The translations under genes were made by a program, and so were the position numbers. The notes beneath the pieces were generated by a model. The model made no database searches. It was not told where the DNA came from and was given only the letters and a program-made list of their open reading frames with translations. Shown in pieces: positions 1 through 8,447 of a stretch of DNA of 28,287 nt; the first letter of the stretch is position 1, and each line of letters opens with the position of its first letter. The DNA comes from Acidobacteriota bacterium. Its GTDB lineage: Bacteria > Acidobacteriota > Terriglobia > Bryobacterales > Bryobacteraceae. The DNA is taken from NCBI GenBank assembly GCA_023436715.1, contig JAEZIJ010000171.1:1-28287 (forward strand), given 5' to 3'.

Positions 1-2
1 CG

Positions 3-86
3 CATCCCAAGCCTCCGGCCCGACCCACTGCTGTCTGGATCAACCCGCCGCCCGCACGGGCAGCGAGCGAAGAGGAGCAACACTAA
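3..86 (+). pseudogene. Tail of an open frame entering from the left, in frame with the next gene
   Basis: From position 3 this frame is open and reads ...TAVWINPPPARAASEEEQH before a TAA at 84-86. It is in the same frame as the CDS that begins at 90, only one codon beyond the stop. In carboxypeptidase-regulatory-like proteins of Acidobacteria, the stretch preceding a 'YYPG...A.PI.I..G' segment normally continues straight into that segment. The downstream frame starts exactly there (FMRAGVS...EEALPITIASGATI). I infer that both pieces were one gene and that a Tyr codon (TAC/TAT) became TAA, or that there is a base error. The alternative, an unrelated upstream gene ending here, cannot be excluded because the 5' part lies outside the window. 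Confidence 0.45.
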
Positions 87-89
87 TTT

Positions 90-1112
90 ATGCGGGCAGG
101 TGTCTCAAAGTCGTTGACAAGTTCCGAAGAGGCGCTACCCATCACCATCGCATCGGGGGCCACAATCCACATTGGGACGCTGCGCGCGAGAAAGGTGCCG
201 TACTACCGCTTGCGCGTTCGTATCCCGATAGCCAATTGTGAGCCGGGAGATGTGATGCGGATCAGCGAGGTTGTTGTGGACCCGGAGGGCGGCTCGCTGT
301 TTACACCCCCTCTCGCCAAAACGCGGTGCGGCAAAGATGTCCTGGTGACGGGGTACGCGCCAGGAACTTACCGCCTGCTTCTGGAGATCGAAGGTCGGAC
401 TCGCGAGAACCGCGGAACGGCGTCAATTCCTTTCGCTGTTACGGACCGGAGCACAGAGATCATAGCGCCGATCGGGCCGGGAGTAACAGTCGATGGTGTA
501 ATCGTCGCGGCCGAAGGTTCGAAGCGACCTGATTTCTCCAAGATCTCCATCCACCTCCGCCCCGTCGATCACACAGGCAGTCTGGACGCCGAAATACCAA
601 CTCCAGACAGCGACGCAAAGTTCCGAGTCTCCTATGTTCGTCCTATTGGCCACACGGTGGTCGTGGCTGGGTTGGGTACGACTCATTACGTGAAGGAGAT
701 CCGGTATAACGGCGGCCTGCTCTCAAAAGGGGTTGTCCCGCTGGATGGACCGGCGATGGCCCATGCGCTGACAATCGTCGTGGACGACAAAGTCGCCGCA
801 ATCACTGGCTCGGTGGCGACAGGGGATGGGCCTGTAACTCGTGCTGCTGTGATTGCGGTAAAGTGGCCGTGGGAGTCTTGGGAGTCCATATCGCGACCCG
901 GTAGAGCGCAAACAGATTCTACGGGCAGGTTCCAGATAACCGGCCTCGCTCCTGGCGAATATCGCGTCATCGCCATCCGATCCATTGAAGACCTCAAGGG
1001 TATGACGTTCGCCACGATGCAACGGGTCATGGCGGCTGGCATGAAAGTGGAACTCAATCCGAGCGACTCCCAAAATGTTGCTCTGGAGCCTTCCGACCTG
1101 AAAGCACGGTGA
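90..1112 (+). CDS. Carboxypeptidase-regulatory-like beta-sandwich protein (probably C-terminal part)
   Basis: The 340-residue product has no signal peptide or catalytic motif and looks like serial Ig/CNA-B-like beta-sandwich domains. One lies at about residues 30-115 (ending APGTYRLLLEIEG), one at about 125-230, and a clear carboxypeptidase-regulatory-like domain at about 235-335 with the hallmark QTDSTGRFQITGLAPGEYRVIAI. Such proteins are common in Acidobacteria as secreted or membrane-linked proteins of unknown function. The missing export signal fits a truncated N-terminus: the same frame is open upstream except for a TAA at 84-86. GAGGAG at 73-78 could serve as a ribosome site for the ATG at 90, with long spacing. 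The family call is good; function is unknown. Base composition is less GC-rich than the enzyme genes further right. Confidence 0.7.
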   Translation: MRAGVSKSLTSSEEALPITIASGATIHIGTLRARKVPYYRLRVRIPIANCEPGDVMRISEVVVDPEGGSLFTPPLAKTRCGKDVLVTGYAPGTYRLLLEIEGRTRENRGTASIPFAVTDRSTEIIAPIGPGVTVDGVIVAAEGSKRPDFSKISIHLRPVDHTGSLDAEIPTPDSDAKFRVSYVRPIGHTVVVAGLGTTHYVKEIRYNGGLLSKGVVPLDGPAMAHALTIVVDDKVAAITGSVATGDGPVTRAAVIAVKWPWESWESISRPGRAQTDSTGRFQITGLAPGEYRVIAIRSIEDLKGMTFATMQRVMAAGMKVELNPSDSQNVALEPSDLKAR

Positions 1113-1179
1113 TTCCAGCAGTCTATTGCACGTGCGTGCCGCTCAGGGAGTGTAAACGCCGATTTCGGAAACTGTGCCG

Positions 1180-1194
1180 CGCCCTCGGAGGGCG
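1180..1194. terminator. Short hairpin between convergent genes
   Basis: CGCCCT-CGG-AGGGCG forms a six-base-pair GC stem with a three-base loop. It lies between the 3' ends of the genes at 90-1112 and 1267-2277. On the plus strand it is followed by GGGTCATTTTCC, a poor U-tract. It may act as a weak bidirectional terminator. Confidence 0.35.
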
Positions 1195-1266
1195 GGGTCA
1201 TTTTCCGGTATGGGGACTTTTCAGCCATTGACTGGAGGCCCGGTTTAGAAACCCGTAAAGCGAACT

Positions 1267-2277
1267 TCAGTTTTCCAAGTGCCACACCGAGTAAGGCACC
1301 ACCTGGACCGAGTTCAGTTGATCTACCAGGTAGCCTGCATACCTAAAGCGGGCTGCGGCCAGAGACCCAAGTAGTCGGAGTTCGTTGTCATCCAGTTCCG
1401 CAATCGTCCTTGGCCCGGCAAGGTAATCAGACGAGGCACCGAGAGACTTCGCTCTGAACTCATCAGCCCAACCTTCCAGTTCCGGTCCGCCAGGGACAAG
1501 ACTTCGTGCTTTCATCTCGGCAAGTACCCGTGCCGTGTACTCCATTGCGATGTCACGCTGAACCCGAACCTCCCAAGCCGTGAGAACTGCCCCGCCGAAA
1601 TGACCTGCTCTCTCCAAAAGTTCGGATGCCAGTGAGAAGTCCAACCTCGGATAGTGCGCCAGTGGCACTATTTCGGAATCTACTTTCAGAATCCATCGAA
1701 GCAGCCGCACTTGTTCAGACCAATCAACCAAGCGCCCGTACTGCTCTTCTGTCCATTGTCCGTCGGCCAAGCTCGCGAGGCTAAACTCTATCCGCTCGAG
1801 TTTCTCCCAAAGGCGATGCTCGCGTAAGAAACAGTTTTGCGTCTGGCGCGTCACGATCTCCAGTCCGGCCCCGAGGTCGTTGCGATGAAGGTATGCCTCA
1901 CTGCCCCCCCGAACGACGAGCGACGCTAGGATCAGCGCGCGTTCCTCTAAGTAGATTCGGATTTCCGACGAAACTATGGATGCGTCTTGAGGATGTGCGC
2001 GACTCTGGCCCGTGAGTGAAAAGTTCAGAACTTCGTCCTGCTTTCTATGCCATCGGCGCATGAGGAGCGCCGCCACGGTCCCACTTCCGAAGATGAAAGC
2101 GTAGAAAATGCCATTCCAGCTATCCGAGGCCATGTAGCCCACGAACAGCGCGTATGCGATGAGGTATATCAGAAAAAAACTGACTCTCGTGGCGTAAGAC
2201 CTGGCGCGTTTGTCCTTACCGATTCGTTGCAGGGCGATCCAATACGACTTCCAGAACGTGCGCGCCAATATGGACAT
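1267..2277 (-). CDS. Hypothetical membrane protein, two N-terminal helices
   Basis: The 336-residue product has two hydrophobic segments near the N-terminus (about residues 32-50 and 56-73) followed by about 260 soluble, largely helical residues. Arg/Lys-rich flanks suggest a cytoplasmic C-terminal domain. I do not recognise the family with certainty. The region around 'SEQVRLLRWILKVD' is faintly reminiscent of DUF4272 proteins, which are also of unknown function, and this is only an impression. I chose the ATG at 2277 because GGGATC precedes it at a sensible distance; an in-frame ATG at 2310 has no ribosome site. Nothing around it suggests an operon: DinB upstream is separated by about 170 bases and the gene downstream is convergent. 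Confidence 0.65.
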   Translation of the reverse strand: MSILARTFWKSYWIALQRIGKDKRARSYATRVSFFLIYLIAYALFVGYMASDSWNGIFYAFIFGSGTVAALLMRRWHRKQDEVLNFSLTGQSRAHPQDASIVSSEIRIYLEERALILASLVVRGGSEAYLHRNDLGAGLEIVTRQTQNCFLREHRLWEKLERIEFSLASLADGQWTEEQYGRLVDWSEQVRLLRWILKVDSEIVPLAHYPRLDFSLASELLERAGHFGGAVLTAWEVRVQRDIAMEYTARVLAEMKARSLVPGGPELEGWADEFRAKSLGASSDYLAGPRTIAELDDNELRLLGSLAAARFRYAGYLVDQLNSVQVVPYSVWHLEN

Positions 2278-2379
2278 GGTGATCCCGACTATTGCACCAC
2301 AGTGTCGCATCAGGACGGGTCGAACGGTCAGTGGACGAAAGACGCCGTTATCGCAGAAGTGAATTCCTGGCTTACTCCT

Positions 2380-2404
2380 GAGCGCAACCGCGCGGTTCGG
2401 GCTC
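2380..2404. other. Imperfect GC-rich hairpin with perfect 12-bp palindrome
   Basis: AACCGCGCGGTT (2386-2397) is a perfect palindrome nested inside outer GAGC/GCTC arms. It sits downstream of the DinB stop codon and upstream of the 1267-2277 gene on the minus strand. No T-run follows on either strand, so a terminator role is only possible; an operator is an alternative. Confidence 0.3.
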
Positions 2405-2447
2405 TATCGGCCGCCCCCCAGCACGCCCGGCCCACCGCGCGCACGAA

Positions 2448-2918
2448 TCACCAAGCTCCCAACAACCGCCGCACCAGCACCAGTTGGCCCAGATGGTACG
2501 CATTATGGTCCGCCACCAGCAGGGCCTCGCGCAGCACCGTCTGCCCCGTCCCGCCGCGAATCCTCGCGAACAGGTCCGTTCCCGGATCCTCGACCAGCGC
2601 CTGCATCGCCTCCATATCCGCCCGGAACTGCTTCACGCTCTTCTCCCACGCAGCCGTCGTCGGAGCGGCGTCCGTTTCTGGCCAGTAGCCCGCGGGCCAC
2701 TCCGGCGACACATGCTCCGGGTTCCGGCTGAACTCCAGAATGTCCCATTGCGTGATCCGCATGTGCTCCAGAAGCTGCCACGCCGAGTACGGCGCGCCCT
2801 CCGGCTTCACGCCCCGCAGCTTCGTCGGCAGTCCCTGAATCGCTTTCTCGAAATCCACGTGCGCGCCGCCGCCCCGCAGCAAATACAGCAGATGGTCCCG
2901 CAAAGGTTTGCTATCCAC
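2448..2918 (-). CDS. DinB-family metal-dependent four-helix protein
   Basis: The product is 156 residues from a GTG start, the usual DinB/YfiT size. The three expected metal-ligand histidines are visible: H52 in LLEHMRITQWD, and H138 and H142 in DHNAYHLGQLV near the C-terminus. Families of this fold include DNA-damage-inducible proteins and thiol-dependent transferases (bacillithiol- or mycothiol-type); the substrate here cannot be told. GTG 2918 is preferred over the longer frame to 2972 because AAAGGGGGG sits just upstream of it, and the longer frame would run through the divergent promoter region. It is transcribed away from the flavoprotein gene at 2975. Confidence 0.85.
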   Translation of the reverse strand: MDSKPLRDHLLYLLRGGGAHVDFEKAIQGLPTKLRGVKPEGAPYSAWQLLEHMRITQWDILEFSRNPEHVSPEWPAGYWPETDAAPTTAAWEKSVKQFRADMEAMQALVEDPGTDLFARIRGGTGQTVLREALLVADHNAYHLGQLVLVRRLLGAW

Positions 2919-2951
2919 GCCACCCCCCTTTAGTTCAATTATTGCGCCTAC

Positions 2952-2959
2952 GATATAAT
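2952..2959. promoter_or_regulatory. Divergent promoter core, octamer GATATAAT
   Basis: On the plus strand this contains a perfect TATAAT (2954-2959) ending 15 bases before the ATG at 2975. On the minus strand the same bases read TATATC, correctly placed for the DinB gene (GTG 2918). No convincing -35 box is visible on either side. The predicted plus-strand leader would be only about 9 bases with no Shine-Dalgarno. The reverse complement of the same octamer is found at 10280-10287. Confidence 0.5.
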
Positions 2960-2974
2960 GCGCACTTGCCACCG

Positions 2975-5575
2975 ATGACTGCCCACGAACCCTTCAGCTT
3001 CCACTCGCTCGAAAGCCTGCGGAAGCGTATCGGCGAACTCGGACTCGACCTTCCGGTCGCAACCGGCATCGCGCCTCTGCTAGAGCCGCTGGACCTGAAC
3101 GGTTTCCGCCTCCCGAACCGGATGGTCGTTCTCCCGATGGAGGGCTGCGACGGCCTTGCCGACGGCTCTCCCGATGAGCTGACCTTCCGCCGCTACCAGC
3201 GGTTCGCCGCCGGCGGCGCGGGAGTGCTTTGGTTCGAGGCGACCGCCGTCGTCGAGGAAGGCCGCGCCAACCCGCGCCAGCTCTGGATTCACAAGGAAAC
3301 CCTCCCCGGTTTCGCCGCCCTGATCGAACAGACGCACAAAGCCGCGCCCCGTCGCCCATACTGCGTGCTTCAGCTCACGCACTCGGGCCGGTACAGCAAA
3401 CCCGGGCGCGCGCCGCGTCCCATCATCGCCCATCGCTCGCCGTATCTCGATCCCATACACAAGCTGCCGCCGGATTACCCCGTCATCTCCGACGACGAAC
3501 TCGAGCGCCTCGAAGACCGCTACGTCGAGGCCGCCCGCCTCGCCCGCGAAGCCGGCTTCGACGCCGTGGACGTCAAGGCCTGCCACCGCTACCTCGTCTC
3601 CGAACTGCACGCCTCGCACACCCGCGAGGGCCACTACGGCGGCTCGTTCGAGAACCGTTCCCGCTTCTTCCGCAACGTGGTGCGAAAGATTCGGGACGCC
3701 GTCCCTGGAATCGCCGTCACCTCGCGCATGAACGCGTATGACGCCATGGCCTACCCCTACGGCTTCGGCGTGGACCGCGAGGACGCCGCCCGCCCCGACC
3801 TCGCCGAACCCATCGAACTCGTACGCGTTCTGAAGGAAGCCGGAGCGCCGCTGGTCAACATCACCATCGGCAACCCATACTTCAACCCGCACGTGAACCG
3901 GCCGTTCGACCTGCCCGTTTCCGGCGGTGCGCTTCCCAAAGAACACCCGCTCTGCGGAGTCGCGCGCTTCCTCGCAATCGTGCGCCGTATTCAGGCCGAG
4001 TTCCCCGGCATGGCCGTCATTGGCGGCGGCTACTCCTGGCTGCGGCAGTATTTCCCGAACGTGGCCGCGGCGGCGATCGGCAGCGGCTGGGTGTCGCTGG
4101 TCGGCGCGGGCCGCATGTCGTTCGCCTATCCCGATTTTCCCCGCGCGCTGGCCGAAACCGGAACGCTCGACCCCGAGCGCGTCTGCGTCGCCTGCTCGGC
4201 ATGCACGCAGATCATGCGCGATGGCGGCCGCGCCGGATGCGTCCCGCGCGATGCGGCCGTCTACGAGCCCATCTACAAGGCCGGACGTGCCGAAGCGCTC
4301 GACACCGTCCTCGCCGAAGCCCAAACCTGCCGGCAGTGCAGCGACCCAACCTGCGTAACCGGCTGCCCTGCCCGCGTGAACGTTCCCGAGTTCGTCGGCC
4401 ACATCGCCGCCGGACGGTTCCGCCAGGCTTACGAAACGCTGCGCGAGCGGAACGTATTGGCCGCCGTGTGCGGCTACGTTTGCCCGTCGGAGACGCAGTG
4501 CGAGCACGCCTGCCTCAACCAGCATTACGCTAACGCCGTGCCGATCCGCCACCTCCAGCGCTGGGTCTCACGCAAGGCCGTCGAGGAAGGCTGGACGGCT
4601 GAACCGCGAGCGGCAGCCGAGCCCAGCGGCAAGCGCGTCGCCGTCCTCGGAGCCGGACCGGCGGGCATCTCAGCGGCCGCCGCCCTGGCGTCTCTCGGCC
4701 ACCGCGTGAGCCTGTTCGATCGCGGCGCCGCGCTCGGAGGCCAGGCCCGCGATACCATTCCCGCCGAACGGCTGCCTTTCGACGTCATGCATCGTGAGAT
4801 CCACGATGTCCTCGCATCCAGCGGCGTCGCCGAGCACCGCGAGTTCGTCCGCATCGACAGGGCCTACAACCTTGAGCACGTTCTGGGCGAAGGCTTCGAC
4901 GCGGTGCTCATCGCACTCGGCCTCGGCAAGTCCGTGCCGCTGCCCGGTTCCTGCCGCCCCACGTCCGGTGTGGAAGGCGCACTCGAATTCCTGATGCGCG
5001 CGAAGGACGGCGCGAGCGTCGAAGGACCGGTGCTCGTCCTCGGCGGCGGAAACACGGCCATCGACGCCGCTCTTTCCGCCCAGCGCGCGGGCGCTTCGGA
5101 CGTCTCCATCGTCTACCGCCGCTCGTTCGCGGAAATGCCCGCCTGGCCCGATGAGCGCGATTCCGCCATCCGCGCCGGCATCCATTTCCTGATCCTCACC
5201 GCCCCGGTTTCGTACGTTGCGGACTCGGGCGGCCGCCTCACCGGCCTCAAGGTAGTGCGCACGACGCTCGGCGCTCCCGACGCGAGCGGCCGCCGCCGGC
5301 CGGAGGAAGTCCCGGGCTCCGGGCACGTTCTCCCGGCCCGCCTCGTCATCGAAGCTATCGGCCAGCAGATCGGCCCCGAACTCGCCGAAGCGCTGCCCGG
5401 CATGCGCATCACTGCAAGCGGCCTTCTCTGGACTCGCGAGGGCACGTTCGAGACCAGCCGCCGCGGCGTCTTCGCAGCCGGCGATATCGTGAACGGCGGA
5501 ACCACCGTGGTGCAGGCCGTCGCTGAAGGCGCCCGCGCCGCGCGCGAGATCGACCAATTCCTTCGCTCAAACTGA
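2975..5575 (+). CDS. NADH:flavin oxidoreductase (OYE family) fused to GltD-type Fe-S/FAD oxidoreductase
   Basis: The 866-residue product is a two-part flavoenzyme. Residues 1 to about 395 form an Old Yellow Enzyme-type FMN barrel (PMEGCDG near the start, QLTHSGRYS, CHRYL, and HYGGSFENRSRF). C404, C407, C410 and C422 match the 4Fe-4S site of the 2,4-dienoyl-CoA reductase/trimethylamine dehydrogenase group. A GltD-like helical Fe-S domain follows, with C452/C455/C460/C464 and C499/C503/C509/C513. Next come an FAD fold (GAGPAG, about residue 558), an NAD(P) fold (GGGNTAID, about 690) and the closing FAD motif AAGDIVNGGTT (about 834). Electrons would pass from NAD(P)H through FAD and Fe-S clusters to FMN and then an unknown organic substrate. 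ATG 2975 is chosen over an upstream TTG (2942), which lies before the -10 box. DnaJ follows after 9 bases. Confidence 0.9.
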   Translation: MTAHEPFSFHSLESLRKRIGELGLDLPVATGIAPLLEPLDLNGFRLPNRMVVLPMEGCDGLADGSPDELTFRRYQRFAAGGAGVLWFEATAVVEEGRANPRQLWIHKETLPGFAALIEQTHKAAPRRPYCVLQLTHSGRYSKPGRAPRPIIAHRSPYLDPIHKLPPDYPVISDDELERLEDRYVEAARLAREAGFDAVDVKACHRYLVSELHASHTREGHYGGSFENRSRFFRNVVRKIRDAVPGIAVTSRMNAYDAMAYPYGFGVDREDAARPDLAEPIELVRVLKEAGAPLVNITIGNPYFNPHVNRPFDLPVSGGALPKEHPLCGVARFLAIVRRIQAEFPGMAVIGGGYSWLRQYFPNVAAAAIGSGWVSLVGAGRMSFAYPDFPRALAETGTLDPERVCVACSACTQIMRDGGRAGCVPRDAAVYEPIYKAGRAEALDTVLAEAQTCRQCSDPTCVTGCPARVNVPEFVGHIAAGRFRQAYETLRERNVLAAVCGYVCPSETQCEHACLNQHYANAVPIRHLQRWVSRKAVEEGWTAEPRAAAEPSGKRVAVLGAGPAGISAAAALASLGHRVSLFDRGAALGGQARDTIPAERLPFDVMHREIHDVLASSGVAEHREFVRIDRAYNLEHVLGEGFDAVLIALGLGKSVPLPGSCRPTSGVEGALEFLMRAKDGASVEGPVLVLGGGNTAIDAALSAQRAGASDVSIVYRRSFAEMPAWPDERDSAIRAGIHFLILTAPVSYVADSGGRLTGLKVVRTTLGAPDASGRRRPEEVPGSGHVLPARLVIEAIGQQIGPELAEALPGMRITASGLLWTREGTFETSRRGVFAAGDIVNGGTTVVQAVAEGARAAREIDQFLRSN

Positions 5576-5584
5576 GACTCTTTC

Positions 5585-6142
5585 ATGGAAGACTTCGTCG
5601 ACTATTACGAGCTGATGCAGATCAGCCAGAACGCTGAGTGGCAAACGATCCAGCGTGTCTACCGGATGCTGGCCGCACGGTACCATCCGGACAACCCCGA
5701 GACCGGCGATACGGATAAGTTCGTGCTGCTCAAGCAGGCTTACGACGTGCTCTCCGATTCCGAAAAGCGCGCCGCCTACGATGAGCAGTGGAGCCAGGCA
5801 AGCGTCCAGCCGATGCCGATCTTCGAGATGAAGGAGTTCGTCGTCGGCATCGATGCGGAAGTGAACCGCCGCCTCGGCATCCTCTGCCTGCTCTACAATC
5901 GCCGCCGCGAGTCCCCCGACAATCCCAGCATGTCGCTGCTCGAAATGGAAGCAAAGATGTCGGTCCCGCGCGAACACCTCGAGTTCACGATCTGGTACCT
6001 GAGGGAAAGGCAACTTGCGCGCCGCGACGAAGCGACGAGCGAGGTGGCGATCACCGCCGAAGGCGTCGATTTCGTCGAAACGAACCGCCCCTCAAACCGC
6101 ATCGTCCACAAGCTGCTCAGATCGGGGGAAGAGAAGGAGTAG
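5585..6142 (+). CDS. DnaJ-domain protein with a C-terminal winged-helix-like region
   Basis: The product is 185 residues. A J-domain occupies about residues 5-68, with HPD at 34-36 and the helix III/IV ending KQAYDVLSDSEKRAAYDE, so it should be able to stimulate an Hsp70 ATPase. The remainder (about 90-180) has no Gly/Phe-rich or zinc region, so it is not DnaJ itself. It reads like a small winged helix (LLYNRRRE..., MSVPREHLEFTIWYLRERQLA, then VAITAEGVDFVE), a layout found in some regulators that sense a client. It begins 9 bases after the flavoprotein stop and is probably co-transcribed. Its 3' end overlaps the convergent membrane glycosyltransferase gene by 26 bases. Confidence 0.85.
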   Translation: MEDFVDYYELMQISQNAEWQTIQRVYRMLAARYHPDNPETGDTDKFVLLKQAYDVLSDSEKRAAYDEQWSQASVQPMPIFEMKEFVVGIDAEVNRRLGILCLLYNRRRESPDNPSMSLLEMEAKMSVPREHLEFTIWYLRERQLARRDEATSEVAITAEGVDFVETNRPSNRIVHKLLRSGEEKE

Positions 6143-8447
6143 CTTCAACAAATCCCAATTCCTGGACGACGGCCCCAAGCTCGCGGCGGTCGTCACCGGT
6201 GGCTGGTATCGACCGGCTCAGGTTGACTTCTATCCTGTTCGTGGGAGCGCTCAGGAGGCGATCCGGTACCGGCCGCACCAGCCGGTAGCCGCCGGGCTGG
6301 CTGTAAGTTTCCTCCGCGAACGGCTTGCCATCGATCAGCACCGAAACCGTAACCGGACCGCCGGCGCGCTGTTGGTAATCGGGCGGAAAGAAGAGCTGCA
6401 TCTCGAATGTCAGCGGAGTGTTCTGCGGCACGCGCAACGCGGCCGTCGCGTGCTTCGCCATCCACCGCCATCCGCCGTCTTCAATCGAGTGCCATCCCGA
6501 GAGCAGTTGCGGCCTGCTCCGGATGTCTCCCATCTTCAGATACGGCCTGAGCGGCTCGGCTTCGGTTCGTGACGAACCTCCCCTGCCGGCGGACTCGTTG
6601 TACGCCAACAGCTCTCCCCAACCAGCCTGGAGATTGGGAGGGGCGTCCACGGCAAGAGTCACCTCTCTGACTCCCTCAATCGGAATGACCTGCGTTTCCC
6701 AAATCTCCCCATCTACGCGGAGAGATCTATCCAGGAGCGCCGCGCCGGATCCCGCCCGAATGTGGAAGCCCGCTTCTCCATTGCCCTTCCCGAACAGCGA
6801 GAACCGCAGCCGGTTATCGTCGGAGTTGATCGGAAGTCGAACCGCAACGCCGGGCCGGGCCAAAAACACGAGCCGGCCGGAAAACTGCGTTGGCGTCCAC
6901 TCGGCAGGCTCATCAAGGAACGGTGAAGTGCGCGCGTACTGTATACGGTCGAGCGGGCGCCACGAAAACGAAAACGGCAGCAAGCCTGCGCCCGCGGACG
7001 AAAAACCCGTGTGCGCAAACCGGTCGATGATCCGCAGCGGAGTGCGCACTGTCAGGTCCTTGCTGTACAGAGGGACCGCGGCCTCCTCCGCCAGGCTGTC
7101 ATACTTGCCTCCCAGCGAGAGGTCGGAGGAAACAATCCACTCGCCCGGTTTCGGAACACTCTGGCTTTCGAGCATCCGGCCGCCGCGCGCGAGCATGTAG
7201 TAGCGGAACCCCCACTCGCCGTTCACGAGAAACGTATTGCCCGGAGGAGGCTCGGCGGCTGCATACACCCGCGAGAACTCGAACGCCGCGAACGAAAGGT
7301 TCAGTCCGACAAAGACGCTCCACGCGAGCGCCGCACCCATCCACCGGGGCCGCCTTGCCGATTGCTGCACGAACAACACCACCATGGGCGCCACAAGCGG
7401 CAGCAGGTACCGCGAAGCTCCAGCGAAAAACGCAACGCAAGCGAAAGCGAAGTAAACCAGACACCAGCCTGCCAGGACCGGGTTCTTCCGCCGGTTCTCC
7501 CACAACCAGCACAGCGCATTCACGCCGAGCGCTACGAACACCACCACCAGCGCGCGTTCCCACCACGGGTAATCGCGAACCAGCGCGGCCACCAACAGCC
7601 CGGGCGCAACACCCCACATCCTGCGCACGGCCAGAGGCACGAAAATCACCAGCGCACCGAGATGCTGAAGCAGCGCGAGCGCGCTGGCGCCCTTGATCGT
7701 GAGCCGGCTGAGGTTAGGATCAGTCATGTTGCCCAGAAGCGTGGCTGCCGGCAGGCGATCGGTCAGAACCCACTGCAATCCCTGCCACCCGGCCAGCGCC
7801 ACATACGGCGCCCCCAGCGCCAGCCACGCGGCCCGCGGGGGACGCTCTCGTTTCGATGCGTAAGCAAGAAGCAGGATCGGCGGCAGGACCAGCGCCTGCA
7901 ACGACGTCAGGCTTGCCAGAGCAAGAGCGATACCGCACACCCAATAACGCCGCCAGAAGAATGCCGCCGCGCCGGTCAGCATGAAGGCGAGCCCCGGCGC
8001 CTCCGGACTGGCCAGGGTGTTCGTATTCACCTGAACCAGCGGCGACGCCGCAACCAGCAGTCCTACCCACAGGGGCTCTGTCGTGAAGTGAAGCGCCAGG
8101 GCGTAAGCGGCAAAACATATGCCGAGTGCAAACAGCAGGTAGAAGGCGTGGAACGAGATGATAGAAAAATGGCCGATCAGCAGCCACGGCAGCGTGACGA
8201 TGTAAGCGTTCAAAGGCGGGTGCGGATGGCCGGATGCTTCGACTAACCTCCCTTGGAACACATAGCTGAAGTTAAGCGGAGTGAGCGGCTGCTTAAGAAT
8301 GTTCACCGCTATGTCGAGGTAATTAACTTCATCGCCTTGCACCGGCTGCTTCAAGAAAGGCACGTGCAGAAGCAGAGTGAAGATCGCCAGGATGAGCAGG
8401 TCCCGGCTCATCCTGCGCCAGGGCAGGGTTGTGGGCATTTCTGCCAT
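6117..8447 (-). CDS. GT-C family (GT39/ArnT-like) membrane glycosyltransferase
   Basis: The product is 776 residues. The first about 430 residues hold roughly ten or more hydrophobic helices. After helix 1 comes the acidic pair D39-E40 in GDEVNYLD, the usual catalytic/metal site of polyprenyl-phosphate-sugar-dependent GT-C enzymes, and HPHPPLNAY follows in the first large loop. The last about 340 residues are soluble and beta-rich, probably periplasmic. The likely role is transfer of a sugar from a lipid carrier to a lipid or protein outside the inner membrane; the acceptor is unknown. ATG 8447 overlaps the TAA of the GT9 gene (TAATG) and has GGAGG three bases upstream, so the two are translationally coupled. 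The longer frame to 8765 is a shadow of the GT9 gene. Confidence 0.85.
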   Translation of the reverse strand: MAEMPTTLPWRRMSRDLLILAIFTLLLHVPFLKQPVQGDEVNYLDIAVNILKQPLTPLNFSYVFQGRLVEASGHPHPPLNAYIVTLPWLLIGHFSIISFHAFYLLFALGICFAAYALALHFTTEPLWVGLLVAASPLVQVNTNTLASPEAPGLAFMLTGAAAFFWRRYWVCGIALALASLTSLQALVLPPILLLAYASKRERPPRAAWLALGAPYVALAGWQGLQWVLTDRLPAATLLGNMTDPNLSRLTIKGASALALLQHLGALVIFVPLAVRRMWGVAPGLLVAALVRDYPWWERALVVVFVALGVNALCWLWENRRKNPVLAGWCLVYFAFACVAFFAGASRYLLPLVAPMVVLFVQQSARRPRWMGAALAWSVFVGLNLSFAAFEFSRVYAAAEPPPGNTFLVNGEWGFRYYMLARGGRMLESQSVPKPGEWIVSSDLSLGGKYDSLAEEAAVPLYSKDLTVRTPLRIIDRFAHTGFSSAGAGLLPFSFSWRPLDRIQYARTSPFLDEPAEWTPTQFSGRLVFLARPGVAVRLPINSDDNRLRFSLFGKGNGEAGFHIRAGSGAALLDRSLRVDGEIWETQVIPIEGVREVTLAVDAPPNLQAGWGELLAYNESAGRGGSSRTEAEPLRPYLKMGDIRSRPQLLSGWHSIEDGGWRWMAKHATAALRVPQNTPLTFEMQLFFPPDYQQRAGGPVTVSVLIDGKPFAEETYSQPGGYRLVRPVPDRLLSAPTNRIEVNLSRSIPATGDDRRELGAVVQELGFVEATPSLPPI

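Noticed and set aside
3080..4552. Long minus-strand open frame (490 codons) opposite the flavoprotein
   Set aside because: It is antisense to a gene with unmistakable motifs, is compositionally odd (Gly/Ala/Val/Arg-rich) and has no recognisable domain; it is a high-GC shadow.
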